Shown piece by piece: positions 18,072 to 28,515 of a stretch of DNA of 64,000 nucleotides (within the stretch, counting starts at the first letter, position 1; every line of letters starts with the position of its first letter). The notes under the pieces were generated by a model. That model saw only the letters and a program-made list of their open reading frames with translations. It searched no databases and was not told the origin of the DNA. The stretch is from Planctomycetota bacterium. Lineage in GTDB: Bacteria; Planctomycetota; UBA1135; GCA-002686595. The position numbers and the translations under genes are program-made. Location of the stretch: positions 1-64,000 of the forward strand of contig VGYZ01000005.1 in the NCBI GenBank assembly GCA_016872795.1, in the 5' to 3' direction.

Positions 18072-18228
18072 GGCGAGCGAGTTGATCGCCATGGAATTGC
18101 TGCCCCTCCTCTGACCCAGCGCTCCGGCTCGGCGTGCCCGAGCCCCGCGTCCCACCGGACGCGCCGGACGGGTTTCCTAGGGATCCCGCGCCGGGCGACG
18201 GTGGCCTACCCCCACCACCCTCGCCCGC

Positions 18229-19347
18229 ATGAAGTTCGACCACCTCGCCGCGTCCGAAGCGCTCGCCCACGTCGCCCGGGAACACGCGCCGCGCATCGAT
18301 GCGAACGCCGCCTATCCGACGGAATTCATCGCCGCCGCCCGCGCGCAGGGCCTGCTCGGCCTGCTCTCTTCCAAGGACGTCGGCGGGCACGGTGCGGGGC
18401 CGCGCGAAGCCGCCGAAACCGTCGAGCGCGTGGCCCGCGAGTGCGGCTCGTCGGCCCTGGTGCTCACCATGCACTACGCCGGCGCCGCCGTGATCGAAGC
18501 CCACGGCTCGCTCGAGGTTCGCCGCGAGCTCGCGGCGGGCCGCCACGTCTCGACCCTCGCCTTCAGCGAAGCTGGTTCGCGCTCGCACTTTTGGGCTCCC
18601 ACCAGCACGGCGCGCGCCGAGGCGGGGGACGTCGTGCTCGACGCCCACAAGAGCTGGATCACCTCGGCGCAGCACGCGAGCGCCTACGTGTGGTCCAGCC
18701 GCCCGACTTCCGGGAGCGAGCTGTCGAGCCTGTGGCTGGTGCCCGCGCGCTCCAAGGGGCTCTCGGTCGATCGCCCCTTCGACGGCCTCGGCCTGCGCGG
18801 CAACGACTCCGCGCCCGTCACGGCCGTCGGCGTGCGCGTGCCCGCGAGCGCGCGACTCGGCGCCGACGGAGCAGGCTTCGCGATCATGATGCAGACGGTG
18901 CTGCCGCTCTTCAATGTGCTGACCTCCGCCGGATCGATCGGCATGTGCGAGGCCGCCGTGGCGAAGACGGCGGAGCACGTCGGCAGCCAGCGCTACGAAC
19001 ACCTCGGAAGCTCGCTCGCCGAACTGCCGACGATCCGTGCCTACGTCGCGCGCATGCGCATCCAGACCGACATGGCGCGCACGCTGTGGCAGGACACGCT
19101 CGCGGCGCTCGAGACCGGCCGTCCCGACGCGATGCTGCGCGTGCTCGAAGTCAAGGCCGCGAGCGCCGAGACCGCGCGCGAGGTGCTCGACACGGCCATG
19201 CGCGTGTGCGGGGGCATGGCGTTTCGCAAGGACGTGGGCGTGGAACGCCGCTTCCGAGACACGCGCGCCTCGCTCGTCATGGCGCCGACGACCGACCAGC
19301 TCTACGACTTCATCGGCAAGGCGGCGACCGGCCTGCCGCTGTTCTAG
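18229..19347 (+). CDS. Acyl-CoA-dehydrogenase-fold flavoprotein
   Basis: This is a soluble 372-residue protein with the three-part acyl-CoA dehydrogenase fold: an N-terminal helical part (1-110), a middle beta domain (TLAFSEAG..., DAHKSWITSAQHA) and a C-terminal helical domain (230-372) with the typical RRFRDTRA. The catalytic Glu of true dehydrogenases is not evident. The C-terminal site reads VMAPTTDQLYDFIGK where many members have EGT, and the helix-G site reads LPLFNVLTSAG. Lack of a base is seen in flavin-dependent monooxygenase relatives (DszC/HpaH type), so an oxygenase role is possible. It is first in a three-gene cluster with a PhnD-like protein and a TusA/ferritin fusion. Confidence 0.85.
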   Translation: MKFDHLAASEALAHVAREHAPRIDANAAYPTEFIAAARAQGLLGLLSSKDVGGHGAGPREAAETVERVARECGSSALVLTMHYAGAAVIEAHGSLEVRRELAAGRHVSTLAFSEAGSRSHFWAPTSTARAEAGDVVLDAHKSWITSAQHASAYVWSSRPTSGSELSSLWLVPARSKGLSVDRPFDGLGLRGNDSAPVTAVGVRVPASARLGADGAGFAIMMQTVLPLFNVLTSAGSIGMCEAAVAKTAEHVGSQRYEHLGSSLAELPTIRAYVARMRIQTDMARTLWQDTLAALETGRPDAMLRVLEVKAASAETAREVLDTAMRVCGGMAFRKDVGVERRFRDTRASLVMAPTTDQLYDFIGKAATGLPLF

Positions 19348-19359
19348 GGAGAGCGCTCG

Positions 19360-20208
19360 ATGCCGCACTCCATTCGCCTCGGCGCCGTGGCCTACGACCC
19401 CAAGGTCGTCACGATCTGGGACGGCTTTCAGGCCTTCTTCGCCGCTCACGGCCTCGCGTTCGACTACGTGCTCTACACCAACTACGAGCGGCAGGTCGAG
19501 CAGCACTTCGCTGGCGCATTCGACGTCGCGTGGAACTCGCCGCTGGCATGGATCGAGACCGAGCGCGTCGCTCGCGCGCGCAACACTCGCGCCAGCGCGC
19601 TCGCGATGCGCGACACCGACTGCGATCTCAGGAGCGTGATCGCCGTGCGCGAGGAAGGGCCCGTGCGATCGCTCGCCCATCTCGCGGGCAAGGTCGTCGG
19701 CGTCGGCGCGCAAGACTCGCCGCAAGCCACGCTGATTCCGCTCGAGCACCTCGCGCAGCACGGCCTGCTCGCTGGCCGCGACTTCGAAGTGCGGCGCTTC
19801 GACGTGCTCGTCGGCAAGCACGGCGACCACGTCGGAGGCGAGCGCCTCGCGGCGCAGGCGCTCGTGCGCGGCGAGATCGACGCGGCCTGCATGATCGACG
19901 GCAACCACCTCGCCTTCTCCACCGATGGCAGCCTGCCGCGCGCTTCGACGCGCGTGCTCGACCGGACAGGTCTGTTCGACCACTGCAACTTCACGGTGCT
20001 CGACGGCGCCGACGCCGCGCCGATCGCACGCTTGCGCGAGCTCTTGCTCGGCATGCGCTACGACGATGCCGCCGTGCGACCGCTGATGGATCTCGAGGGA
20101 CTCAAGGCCTGGCTGCCCGGCCGCACGAGCGGCTACGCGCTGCTCGAGCAAGCCTGCGACCGCTCGCGCTGGCTCGCGCCGTTCCTGCGTTCCATGGGAG
20201 CGGCGTAG
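19360..20208 (+). CDS. PhnD-like substrate-binding protein without signal peptide
   Basis: The 282-residue product resembles the periplasmic-binding fold of phosphate/phosphonate binding proteins (PhnD/SsuA group). Its start reads RLGAVAYDPKVVTIWDGF. It also has YERQVEQHFAGAFDVAWNSPLAW, the hinge-type LAGKVVGVGAQDSPQ, and GEIDAACMIDGNHLA near residues 172-186. It begins directly with the first beta strand, and no signal peptide or lipobox is present. It is therefore probably cytoplasmic and not a transport receptor. No ABC permease or ATPase lies nearby. A GGGAGAG Shine-Dalgarno sequence precedes the ATG and the next gene starts 5 nt after the stop. The ligand is unknown. Confidence 0.78.
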   Translation: MPHSIRLGAVAYDPKVVTIWDGFQAFFAAHGLAFDYVLYTNYERQVEQHFAGAFDVAWNSPLAWIETERVARARNTRASALAMRDTDCDLRSVIAVREEGPVRSLAHLAGKVVGVGAQDSPQATLIPLEHLAQHGLLAGRDFEVRRFDVLVGKHGDHVGGERLAAQALVRGEIDAACMIDGNHLAFSTDGSLPRASTRVLDRTGLFDHCNFTVLDGADAAPIARLRELLLGMRYDDAAVRPLMDLEGLKAWLPGRTSGYALLEQACDRSRWLAPFLRSMGAA

Positions 20209-20213
20209 CGCTC

Positions 20214-21395
20214 GTGCGTCGTTCACTCGCTCTCGCGGGGCTGGGCTTCGACCGCGGCGCGGGCGTGCTGCTCGCGCGCGAGCTGCGCCGCGCGCAGCCC
20301 GGCGACGAGCTCGAGATCACCGGCAGCGCGAGGGAACTGGGGCTGCATCTCGCGGCCTGGGCGCGCGCGGGTGGTCACGCGCTCGTGGAAGGGCGCGGCG
20401 GCTGGGCGCTGCGCTTCGGCCCCTCGACGCAGGCCCGCCGCCGAGGTGCACAGCGCGCCGGAGCGCCGGAGCCGTCTTCCGTGGCCGAGCACGCCCGGCC
20501 GTGCTGGGGGCTCGCGGCGCGCGGCGCGCTCGTCGAAGCCGGAGGGCAAGCGCTCGGCTTTCGACTCGACCGCGCCGAGGAGATCTGGTTTTCGAGCGCG
20601 GCCGAGCTCTACCGCGCCGCCGCCGCCGCGCAGTGGGATCCGTCCGCCGACATTCCGTGGGACGCGCCGCTCGAGCATCCTGACGAGGTCGAGGACGCGC
20701 TGGTCTGCGTCCTGACGTTCTTGATCGAAAACGAGACGGCCGCACTGCTCGTGCCCGCGCGCTTCGCGACGCAGGTCCACCCCCACTTCCGCGAGGTCGT
20801 GCAACTGCTCGCGCTGCAAGCGGCCGAGGAGGCTCGGCACATCGAGGTGTTCTCGCGGCGAGCCGCGCTGCGCCGCGGCGAGCTCGGACTCTCGACGGTC
20901 GGAGGGCAAGCCTCGCTGCGCACGCTCGTCGAGGAGCCGGACTTCGCGCGCGCTGCGCTGCTGCTCAGCGTGCTCGGTGAGGGCACGTTCCTCAACCTGC
21001 TCGCCTTCCTGCGCGAGCACGCGCCCGACGCGGCGAGCGCCGAGATCATGCGCCGCGTGGCGATCGACGAGGCTCGCCATGTCGCCTTCGCCATGGCGCA
21101 CCTCGGAGAGCACGCGCGAGCCGACGCGACGCTGCGCGCTCGCCTCGCCGCCGCGATCACACAGCGCCATGAGGCACTGCGCGCGAGCGCCGGTCTCAAC
21201 GAGGAAGTCTTCGATGCGCTGGTGCTGCTCGCGGCAGGCTCGTTCGATCCCGAAGCGATCGCGCAAGGTCACGCGCGCGTGCAGGAGCTCCTCGGCCAGA
21301 TGGACGCCGGACGCAGGCTGCGGCTGCGCAAGCTCGGCTTCGACGAGCGCGAGGCGGCCGAACTCAGCGGCCTGCACACGCGCAACTTCATGTGA
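20214..21395 (+). CDS. TusA-like / ferritin-like di-iron fusion protein
   Basis: This is a 393-residue protein starting at GTG 20214. Residues about 1-68 look like a TusA fold (LARELRRAQPGDELEI, then LAAWARAGGHALVE), but the Cys of the CPxP sulfur-carrier motif is missing (FDRGAG occupies the place). A linker leads to a ferritin-like four-helix domain. Its likely iron ligands are Glu172/174 (ENE), Glu206-x-x-His209 (EARH), Glu256 (GEG) and Glu286-x-x-His289 (EARH). A WDPSADIPWD motif (141-150) precedes the bundle, as in some di-iron oxygenases. A di-iron oxidase or oxygenase is the likely activity, but the substrate is unknown. It closes the cluster that begins at 18229. Confidence 0.78.
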   Translation: MRRSLALAGLGFDRGAGVLLARELRRAQPGDELEITGSARELGLHLAAWARAGGHALVEGRGGWALRFGPSTQARRRGAQRAGAPEPSSVAEHARPCWGLAARGALVEAGGQALGFRLDRAEEIWFSSAAELYRAAAAAQWDPSADIPWDAPLEHPDEVEDALVCVLTFLIENETAALLVPARFATQVHPHFREVVQLLALQAAEEARHIEVFSRRAALRRGELGLSTVGGQASLRTLVEEPDFARAALLLSVLGEGTFLNLLAFLREHAPDAASAEIMRRVAIDEARHVAFAMAHLGEHARADATLRARLAAAITQRHEALRASAGLNEEVFDALVLLAAGSFDPEAIAQGHARVQELLGQMDAGRRLRLRKLGFDEREAAELSGLHTRNFM

Positions 21396-21455
21396 GCGCG
21401 CCCGCGGCGTGTGTGGGCGCCGTGGAACGGACCGTGCTCGTCCCGTCAGTGTCGA

Positions 21456-21469
21456 GCGCCCGCGGGCGC
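21456..21469. terminator. GC-rich palindrome between convergent genes
   Basis: GCGCCCGCGGGCGC is a perfect 14-bp palindrome in the 129-nt gap between the TusA/ferritin gene and the convergent spoVR end. There is no T-run on either side. It could stop transcription only with help such as Rho, and it may be incidental in this GC-rich DNA. Confidence 0.25.
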
Positions 21470-21524
21470 GCCTCCTCGCAGACTGGCGGCACGCGCTGCA
21501 CGCCGCTCGAACCGGCGCACCGAC

Positions 21525-22829
21525 CTAGCTCGCGAGGTCGATGGACGCCTCCCCGTCCGACTCGTCTCGCTCGATCCGACCGCCGCTGCATCGCAGTTGG
21601 CGCGGGCTGCCCTTCTCGATCGTCTCGAGCACGACCGGCGCGCGCCAGAGCGACTCGACGCGGGCGAGCGTCTCGCCGGCGCGCTCGAGGTTCAGGTCTC
21701 GTCCATCGTGACGGTGCACGAGACGCAGATCCCGAGTGCGCTGCGCCTCGACGAGCTCGATGCGCGGCGCGCCACCCCACGCGAGCTGCGAGAGCAGCCG
21801 CTCCTTCACATGCCGCGGATCGCGCTCGCGCCCGTCGCCCGCCTGAGCGCGCCGCGTCCGCACGGGCAGCGCGATCTCCCCGGAAGCGACGAACTCCTCG
21901 TCGACGAGCGCATCGACGAACGAAGCATCGTCGTGGAGGCTGCGCAGCCGGAAGAGGTCGTCTCCCCGCCGCTCCGCGTGGCGCCAGAGCGCCAGTCCGA
22001 GCTTGTAGGGGTTGATCCGGCCGGGGCCTTGCTGCGTCGCGCCGCTGTGACAATCCGCGAAGTCGATGATCTCGCTAGCGTCGAGAACGCCGCCGGTCAG
22101 GATCCTGCTGTGCCAGTAGCAGGCCCAGCCTTCGTTCACGATGCGGGTGAGCCGCTGCGGCAGAAAGTAGCGTGCCTCGGCGAGCACGATGCCGGTCGCG
22201 TCGCGCTCCCAGTCCTCGAGCGGCGCATGCTCGACGAGCCAGGCCAGCACATCGTATGTCGGGAGCGTCAGCGTCCCCGCGCCGCTGCAAGCCCAACGGG
22301 AGCGCTGGTCGCGGTACGGATCGAGCAGGTTGTCGAGGCACAGCACGCCGTCGAGAAACCGCTCGACGCGCTCTTGGCCGTGTCGCTCGATGTGCTCGCG
22401 CATGCGCTCCGCATGGCGCGCCATCGTCGCGAGCATGTTCCGATCCGTGCCGGCGAACCATGTGTTGTGGCGGAAGAAGTCGGCGTGCCCACAGACATGC
22501 GCCATCACGAGCTTCTGTTCGCTCTCCACGTTCGAGCGCACGAGCCACGCCACGACAGGATCGGTGTTGATCACCAACTCGTAGATGCGGGCCTGCCCCC
22601 AGCCGTGAGCCTTCTCGAGGCGCTCGTACTCCATGCCAAAGCGCCACGACGGGTAGCGCACAGGAAAGCCCCCGAGCGCGGCCAGCGCGTGGACATCGCT
22701 CGCATCGACGCAGTGGAACTTCAGTGGAAAGAAGTCGAGACCATGACCGCGTGCCGCCTCCTCGATGCGCCGGGCCCAGTTCGCGAGCGAGGGAGTCAGC
22801 GATGTCGATGCAAACGCGCGCGAGCCCAT
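21525..22829 (-). CDS. SpoVR family protein
   Basis: This 434-residue cytoplasmic protein matches the SpoVR/YcgB family: FHCVDASDVHALAALGGFPVRYPSWRFGM in short pieces, YELVINTDPVVAWL, MAHVCGHADFFRHN and NEGWACYWHS. Family members are usually about 470-520 residues, so the C-terminal part is somewhat short. The molecular role is unknown. In many non-sporulating bacteria the gene travels with prkA and the DUF444 gene as a stress or stationary-phase unit, exactly as here. The ATG shares one base with the stop of the DUF444 gene (TGATG). This gene is not evidence for sporulation. Confidence 0.92.
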   Translation of the reverse strand: MGSRAFASTSLTPSLANWARRIEEAARGHGLDFFPLKFHCVDASDVHALAALGGFPVRYPSWRFGMEYERLEKAHGWGQARIYELVINTDPVVAWLVRSNVESEQKLVMAHVCGHADFFRHNTWFAGTDRNMLATMARHAERMREHIERHGQERVERFLDGVLCLDNLLDPYRDQRSRWACSGAGTLTLPTYDVLAWLVEHAPLEDWERDATGIVLAEARYFLPQRLTRIVNEGWACYWHSRILTGGVLDASEIIDFADCHSGATQQGPGRINPYKLGLALWRHAERRGDDLFRLRSLHDDASFVDALVDEEFVASGEIALPVRTRRAQAGDGRERDPRHVKERLLSQLAWGGAPRIELVEAQRTRDLRLVHRHDGRDLNLERAGETLARVESLWRAPVVLETIEKGSPRQLRCSGGRIERDESDGEASIDLAS

Positions 22830-23935
22830 CAGCGCCCGCTCCCGAGAAACGCACGAATCGCGCCCAGCACCTCGCCACGATCGGCCACGCTCGCCGTGAC
22901 GAGTCGAGAATCAGCGCCGAACGCGAGATCGAGGTCCTTCTTGAACTGCCCGGATCCGTACGCGCTCCGGACCTGCCCGTAGCAGAATTGGTTGACGCTC
23001 GGGAGCAACTCGGTGCGCAGCAGCTCGACACAGCGCTCGGTGTCGCGCGCGGACCAGTTGTCCCCGTCGGAGTAGTGGAACGGATAGACATTCCACAGCT
23101 CCGGAGGATACTGCTCGCGCATGACCTGCAGGCACAGCTCGTAGGCCGAGCTGATGCGCGTGCCTCCGGCCTCGCGCACATGGAAGAAGGTGTCGTGATC
23201 CACGACCTTCGCGGCCGCGTCGTGAACGATGTACACGACCTCGAGGTTTCGATACTGACTGCGCAACCATGTGTCGATCCAGAAGGCCTTGAGCCGGACG
23301 ATCTCCTTCTGCTCGCGCCCCATCGAGCCCGACACGTCCATCATGTGGAACACGACCGCGGAACTCTGCGGGCGCGCTGCTGGCCTTGGCGCACGGAAGC
23401 GCAGGTCGTCCTTGACGGGGATCACGCGCGGGTGCGCCGGATTCCACTCACGCGATGCCACCGTGCGACGCAGGGCAGCTGCGAATGTTCTCCGCGCGTG
23501 TCGCAGCGAATCCGGACCACGCGCTCGAAGTCCACCGTAGCGCGGGCCGTCGCCGACCTGGTCGCGGCGTCCGCGCGGCTGAATGTCTGGCAGCTCGAGC
23601 TCGCGACCGAGCATCTGGGCGAGTTCCTCGAGTTCCACATCGACCTCGAGCGCATGCTGGCCGAGGGCGTCGCCCGCCGCGCCTTCTCCAGCCTCTGCAT
23701 CACCGCGCGACGAAGAGTGCCCACTGCGCGGACCGCCACCCTGTCCGTGGCCTTCCTCGTCGCCTAGCGCAAACTCGAAGCGCGGCAGTTCGACCTGCGG
23801 GATCGGAACGCTGACCGCCCGCTCTCCGACATGCGCGATCAGCTCGGAAGTCGACAGGTAGCGCCCGAGGTCGGCACGAATGCGCCCGCGAACGATCTCG
23901 CGAAAGCGCGCGCGATCGGCCTCGATGCGGTCCAC
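22829..23935 (-). CDS. DUF444 (YeaH/YhbH) family VWA-like protein
   Basis: The 368-residue product belongs to the YeaH/YhbH family. It has a disordered, Gly/His/Ser-rich segment (about 60-95), then a von Willebrand A-like domain with the MIDAS-type DVSGSMG at 200-206. Further blocks are VYIVHDAAAKVVDHDTFF, GGTRISSAYELC and YPFHYSDGDNWS. The role is unknown. Its gene is conserved between prkA and spoVR, and the kinase may act on it or through it. It starts 3 nt after the prkA stop and overlaps spoVR, so the three are surely one transcript. Confidence 0.92.
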   Translation of the reverse strand: MDRIEADRARFREIVRGRIRADLGRYLSTSELIAHVGERAVSVPIPQVELPRFEFALGDEEGHGQGGGPRSGHSSSRGDAEAGEGAAGDALGQHALEVDVELEELAQMLGRELELPDIQPRGRRDQVGDGPRYGGLRARGPDSLRHARRTFAAALRRTVASREWNPAHPRVIPVKDDLRFRAPRPAARPQSSAVVFHMMDVSGSMGREQKEIVRLKAFWIDTWLRSQYRNLEVVYIVHDAAAKVVDHDTFFHVREAGGTRISSAYELCLQVMREQYPPELWNVYPFHYSDGDNWSARDTERCVELLRTELLPSVNQFCYGQVRSAYGSGQFKKDLDLAFGADSRLVTASVADRGEVLGAIRAFLGSGR

Positions 23936-23938
23936 GGC

Positions 23939-25981
<2,043 letters not shown>

Positions 25982-26205
25982 GGGCGGGTGGGCCCGCGCG
26001 CGCGGTCGGCGCGGCGGGACTTTGGAGAGTCTCTTCGGGCGCCCGAGCGGGCGTTCTTGCGTCTCGCGCACGGAAATGCGTTCCTGCGACCGCAGCGAAC
26101 CGGCCCGCGTGGCGCAGGCGTGGCAAGGACATCCGAGCCGCTCGCGAAACCCCAGCCGCGAACGGCTGGAAGCGAGCGTGGCAGGCAGGCGCACGCCCCG
26201 CCGAG

Positions 26206-26226
26206 CGCTGCTCCCTTGGAGCAGCG
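26206..26226. other. Perfect 9-bp hairpin upstream of the M28 cyclase-like gene
   Basis: CGCTGCTCC and GGAGCAGCG are separated by CTT. The element is 27 nt before the ATG at 26254 and just upstream of its -10-like hexamer, so it is probably outside the mRNA. It could be a protein-binding site or a leftover terminator; no T-run follows it. It lies in the 272-nt gap between prkA and this gene, which otherwise holds nothing recognisable. Confidence 0.35.
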
Positions 26227-26239
26227 GGGCGGCACGAGC

Positions 26240-26245
26240 TACCCT
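26240..26245 (+). promoter_or_regulatory. -10-like TACCCT before the M28 cyclase-like gene
   Basis: TACCCT lies 8 nt before the ATG at 26254 with no Shine-Dalgarno sequence. It fits the short-leader pattern of the window. Confidence 0.3.
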
Positions 26246-26253
26246 TCGTTCCC

Positions 26254-27228
26254 ATGCCGTCCGGACGCAGCCGCTTCGCTCCCTTCCTGCTCGCTCCCCT
26301 CGCGGCGGCGTGCCTGGCGTCCTGTCCAGAGCCCTCGCCGTCCCCCGCGCCCGCCGTCGAGACGCCGCGGGCGGCGGCCTTCGTCTTCGATGCAGCGCGC
26401 GCGTGGCGCGATCTGGAGAAGCAAGTGGGTTTCGGCCCGCGTCCCGCCGGCAGCGCCGCTCTCGACGCCACCCGTGCGTGGCTCGAAGCGGAGCTGCGCG
26501 CCGCCGGGCTCGCACCGCGCCGCGAGCCGTTTCGTGCTCCGACTCCGCGCGGCGAGGTCGACTTCGCCAACATCTACGCGGATCTGCCGCCGCGATCGGG
26601 AGACACCCAAGCCCCCCTGCTGATCCTCGTGTCGCACTTCGACACAAAGCGCATGGACTTCCCCTTCGTCGGAGCCAACGACGCGGGCTCGAGCACCGCC
26701 ACCCTGCTGGAACTCGCGCGCGCCATCTCCACGGCCGGACCCCGCGAGATCGCGCTGCGCTTCCTGTTCGTCGACGGCGAGGAAGCGGTGCGCCCGCAGT
26801 GGGTCGACCCGGACAACCGCTACGGAAGCAAGCACCACGCCGCGCAGCTAAAGGTCCGCGGCGAGCGCGAGCGCACCAAGGCCGTGATCGTGCTCGACAT
26901 GTGCGGCGATCGAGACTTGCGCTTCCATCGCGATTCATACTCGACCGCATGGATGACCGAGCTCGTCTTCGCCGCGGCACGCCGCGAAGGACTTGCAGCG
27001 CACATCGACGGACCGCGCGATGCCATCGCCGATGACCACCTCTCGTTCCTCGAGCTGGGCATCCCCGCGCTCGACCTGATCGACTTCACCTACGGTCCGG
27101 ACAACTCCTGGTGGCACACGCACGAGGACACGCTCGACAAGTGCAGCGAGCAGAGCCTCGGACTCACCGCGCGCATCGTGCTCGCCGCCCTGCCCGACCT
27201 CGAAGCACGCCTCGCTTCGAAACGCTGA
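26254..27228 (+). CDS. Secreted M28-family protein, glutaminyl-peptide cyclotransferase-like
   Basis: This is an exported protein of 324 residues with a lipoprotein-type signal (possible lipobox Cys at 20 or 24). The catalytic domain follows the glutaminyl cyclase branch of family M28: SHFDT (128-132), ANDAGSSTA with metal Asp143, FVDGEEA with Glu176/177, a W at 183 and RYGSKHHA, then DDHLSFLELGIPALDLIDF and WWHTHEDT with metal His288. Glutaminyl cyclases convert N-terminal Gln to pyroglutamate with one zinc, while peptidase relatives bind two. The FVDGEEA...W...YGS pattern favours cyclase. It is convergent with the M14-like pair, 18 nt away. Confidence 0.85.
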   Translation: MPSGRSRFAPFLLAPLAAACLASCPEPSPSPAPAVETPRAAAFVFDAARAWRDLEKQVGFGPRPAGSAALDATRAWLEAELRAAGLAPRREPFRAPTPRGEVDFANIYADLPPRSGDTQAPLLILVSHFDTKRMDFPFVGANDAGSSTATLLELARAISTAGPREIALRFLFVDGEEAVRPQWVDPDNRYGSKHHAAQLKVRGERERTKAVIVLDMCGDRDLRFHRDSYSTAWMTELVFAAARREGLAAHIDGPRDAIADDHLSFLELGIPALDLIDFTYGPDNSWWHTHEDTLDKCSEQSLGLTARIVLAALPDLEARLASKR

Positions 27229-27246
27229 GACGCGCGCCGCGCGGCT

Positions 27247-28515
27247 TCACTCGAGCCGCGCAGCAACGCTCGCACTGCCGGCGCGCGCCGAGCGCACCTC
27301 GATGCGCACATCGGTCGCCGAGGCGGCCGACAGAAACAGCCGCACGCCGACGCGCTCGCCGCCGCCAAGTTCCGCCAGCGTGACCTTCGACCCGCGAACG
27401 GGCATCGACTTCGACTCTCCCTCGACGATCGACGCAGCGGCGACGACTCGAGCGCCGTGGACGACGAGCTCGGGCATGGTCAGCAGCTCGAGCTCGCGGG
27501 CGCGCGCGCTCGCGGTCGGCAGCGCTCCACTGTTCGTGACCGCGATGTCGAGGCTCCACTGCGCAGGCCCGAGGGCGCCGACCGTGGGGGCGCAAAAGCT
27601 CAAGGTCGGCAGCGCGCGCGCCGCGTGCAGCACGCCCGCGAGTGCCTCGCGCGAGAGCCGTGGAATGTCCCCGATGCGCGGGAGCGCGAGCGGCCCGCCC
27701 CGCTCGAACGAACACGGCAAAGCCAAGACGAAGGCGCCGCGCTCCTCGTAGGCGAAGCGCAGAAACGACCCCGGCGAGCGAGCGGCGAGCTCGAGGCCCC
27801 CCGCCCCGAGTCCCTCGAACCACTCCGACTGAGCGCGCACATCCGCTGCGGGCCACGACACCGCGAGGGGACGCTCCAGCGACGGAGGTACGAGGCGCAG
27901 GCAGGCGGACACATTGGGGTTCGCGACGAGGAACTCCGCCAGGGCGCGCGACTCCGGTTCGGACAAGGGGTACGGCCCCGCTCCCGCCTCCGCGAGCGGA
28001 TCCCATCCGGCCGGGAAATTGCTGTCGAGTTCCACGCGCCGCGGTGCACTCGCCAACATTCCAGACTCGAGTCCAGCGAGCGCCTGCGAGCGCACATCCG
28101 GATGGAGGGCGGGTACGACATACACGGCAACTCGCCCGAGCAACTGCCGGACCGGGCCCTCGTGATGTGCCTCTGCCACGCACTGCCGCACGAGCGCGAG
28201 CGCAAGCTCCGTTCCGAAGAGGTCCTCGCTGCCGAACGCCGCAACGAGCAGCACTGCGGGCCGCGAGCGCGGCGAGTCCCCTTCGAGCAGGGCGAGCGTG
28301 ACGAGCGGGATCTCCAGGCCAGATGCGCTGCGGCCGAGCGACTCGACCCGCACGAGATCGGGGTGCTTGGTCGCGAGTTCCTCGAGCACGAGCGCGAGTC
28401 GTCGCGGGGTGCAGTAACCTTCCGGCCCCGACGGCGCGGCCGGAGCGACTTCGGGCACCGGCGCGGGCAGCGGGTCCTGCGCCCACAGCGCCATGAGCGC
28501 GAACAGGGCGCTCAT
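27247..28515 (-). CDS. M14 carboxypeptidase-like protein lacking zinc ligands
   Basis: This is a 422-residue exported protein (short hydrophobic start MSALFALMALWAQ). The fold follows zinc carboxypeptidases: VESLGRSASGLEIPLVTLAL, a ligand site reading AAFGSED (93-98) where active enzymes have HGxE, LDSNFP (164-169) for the usual DLNRNFP, and CLRLVPP near 205 where a ligand His is expected. His-to-Phe at 94 and loss of the third ligand suggest no zinc site, although Glu97 remains. It probably acts as a binding or scaffold protein. The gene overlaps its upstream paralog by 4 nt (ATGA). ATG 28515 is preferred over upstream in-frame starts because it gives the hydrophobic leader. Confidence 0.75.
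   Translation of the reverse strand: MSALFALMALWAQDPLPAPVPEVAPAAPSGPEGYCTPRRLALVLEELATKHPDLVRVESLGRSASGLEIPLVTLALLEGDSPRSRPAVLLVAAFGSEDLFGTELALALVRQCVAEAHHEGPVRQLLGRVAVYVVPALHPDVRSQALAGLESGMLASAPRRVELDSNFPAGWDPLAEAGAGPYPLSEPESRALAEFLVANPNVSACLRLVPPSLERPLAVSWPAADVRAQSEWFEGLGAGGLELAARSPGSFLRFAYEERGAFVLALPCSFERGGPLALPRIGDIPRLSREALAGVLHAARALPTLSFCAPTVGALGPAQWSLDIAVTNSGALPTASARARELELLTMPELVVHGARVVAAASIVEGESKSMPVRGSKVTLAELGGGERVGVRLFLSAASATDVRIEVRSARAGSASVAARLE

Noticed and set aside
18067-18114. 15-codon mini-ORF (MVASELIAMELLPLL) in the leader of the three-gene cluster
   Set aside because: Its ATG is inside the presumed -10 hexamer, there is no regulatory codon run, and a chance ORF of this length is expected.
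17694-20213. Upstream extension of the TusA/ferritin frame
   Set aside because: It runs through two strongly supported genes in another frame. The TusA-like sequence begins at the GTG at 20214, 5 nt after the previous stop.
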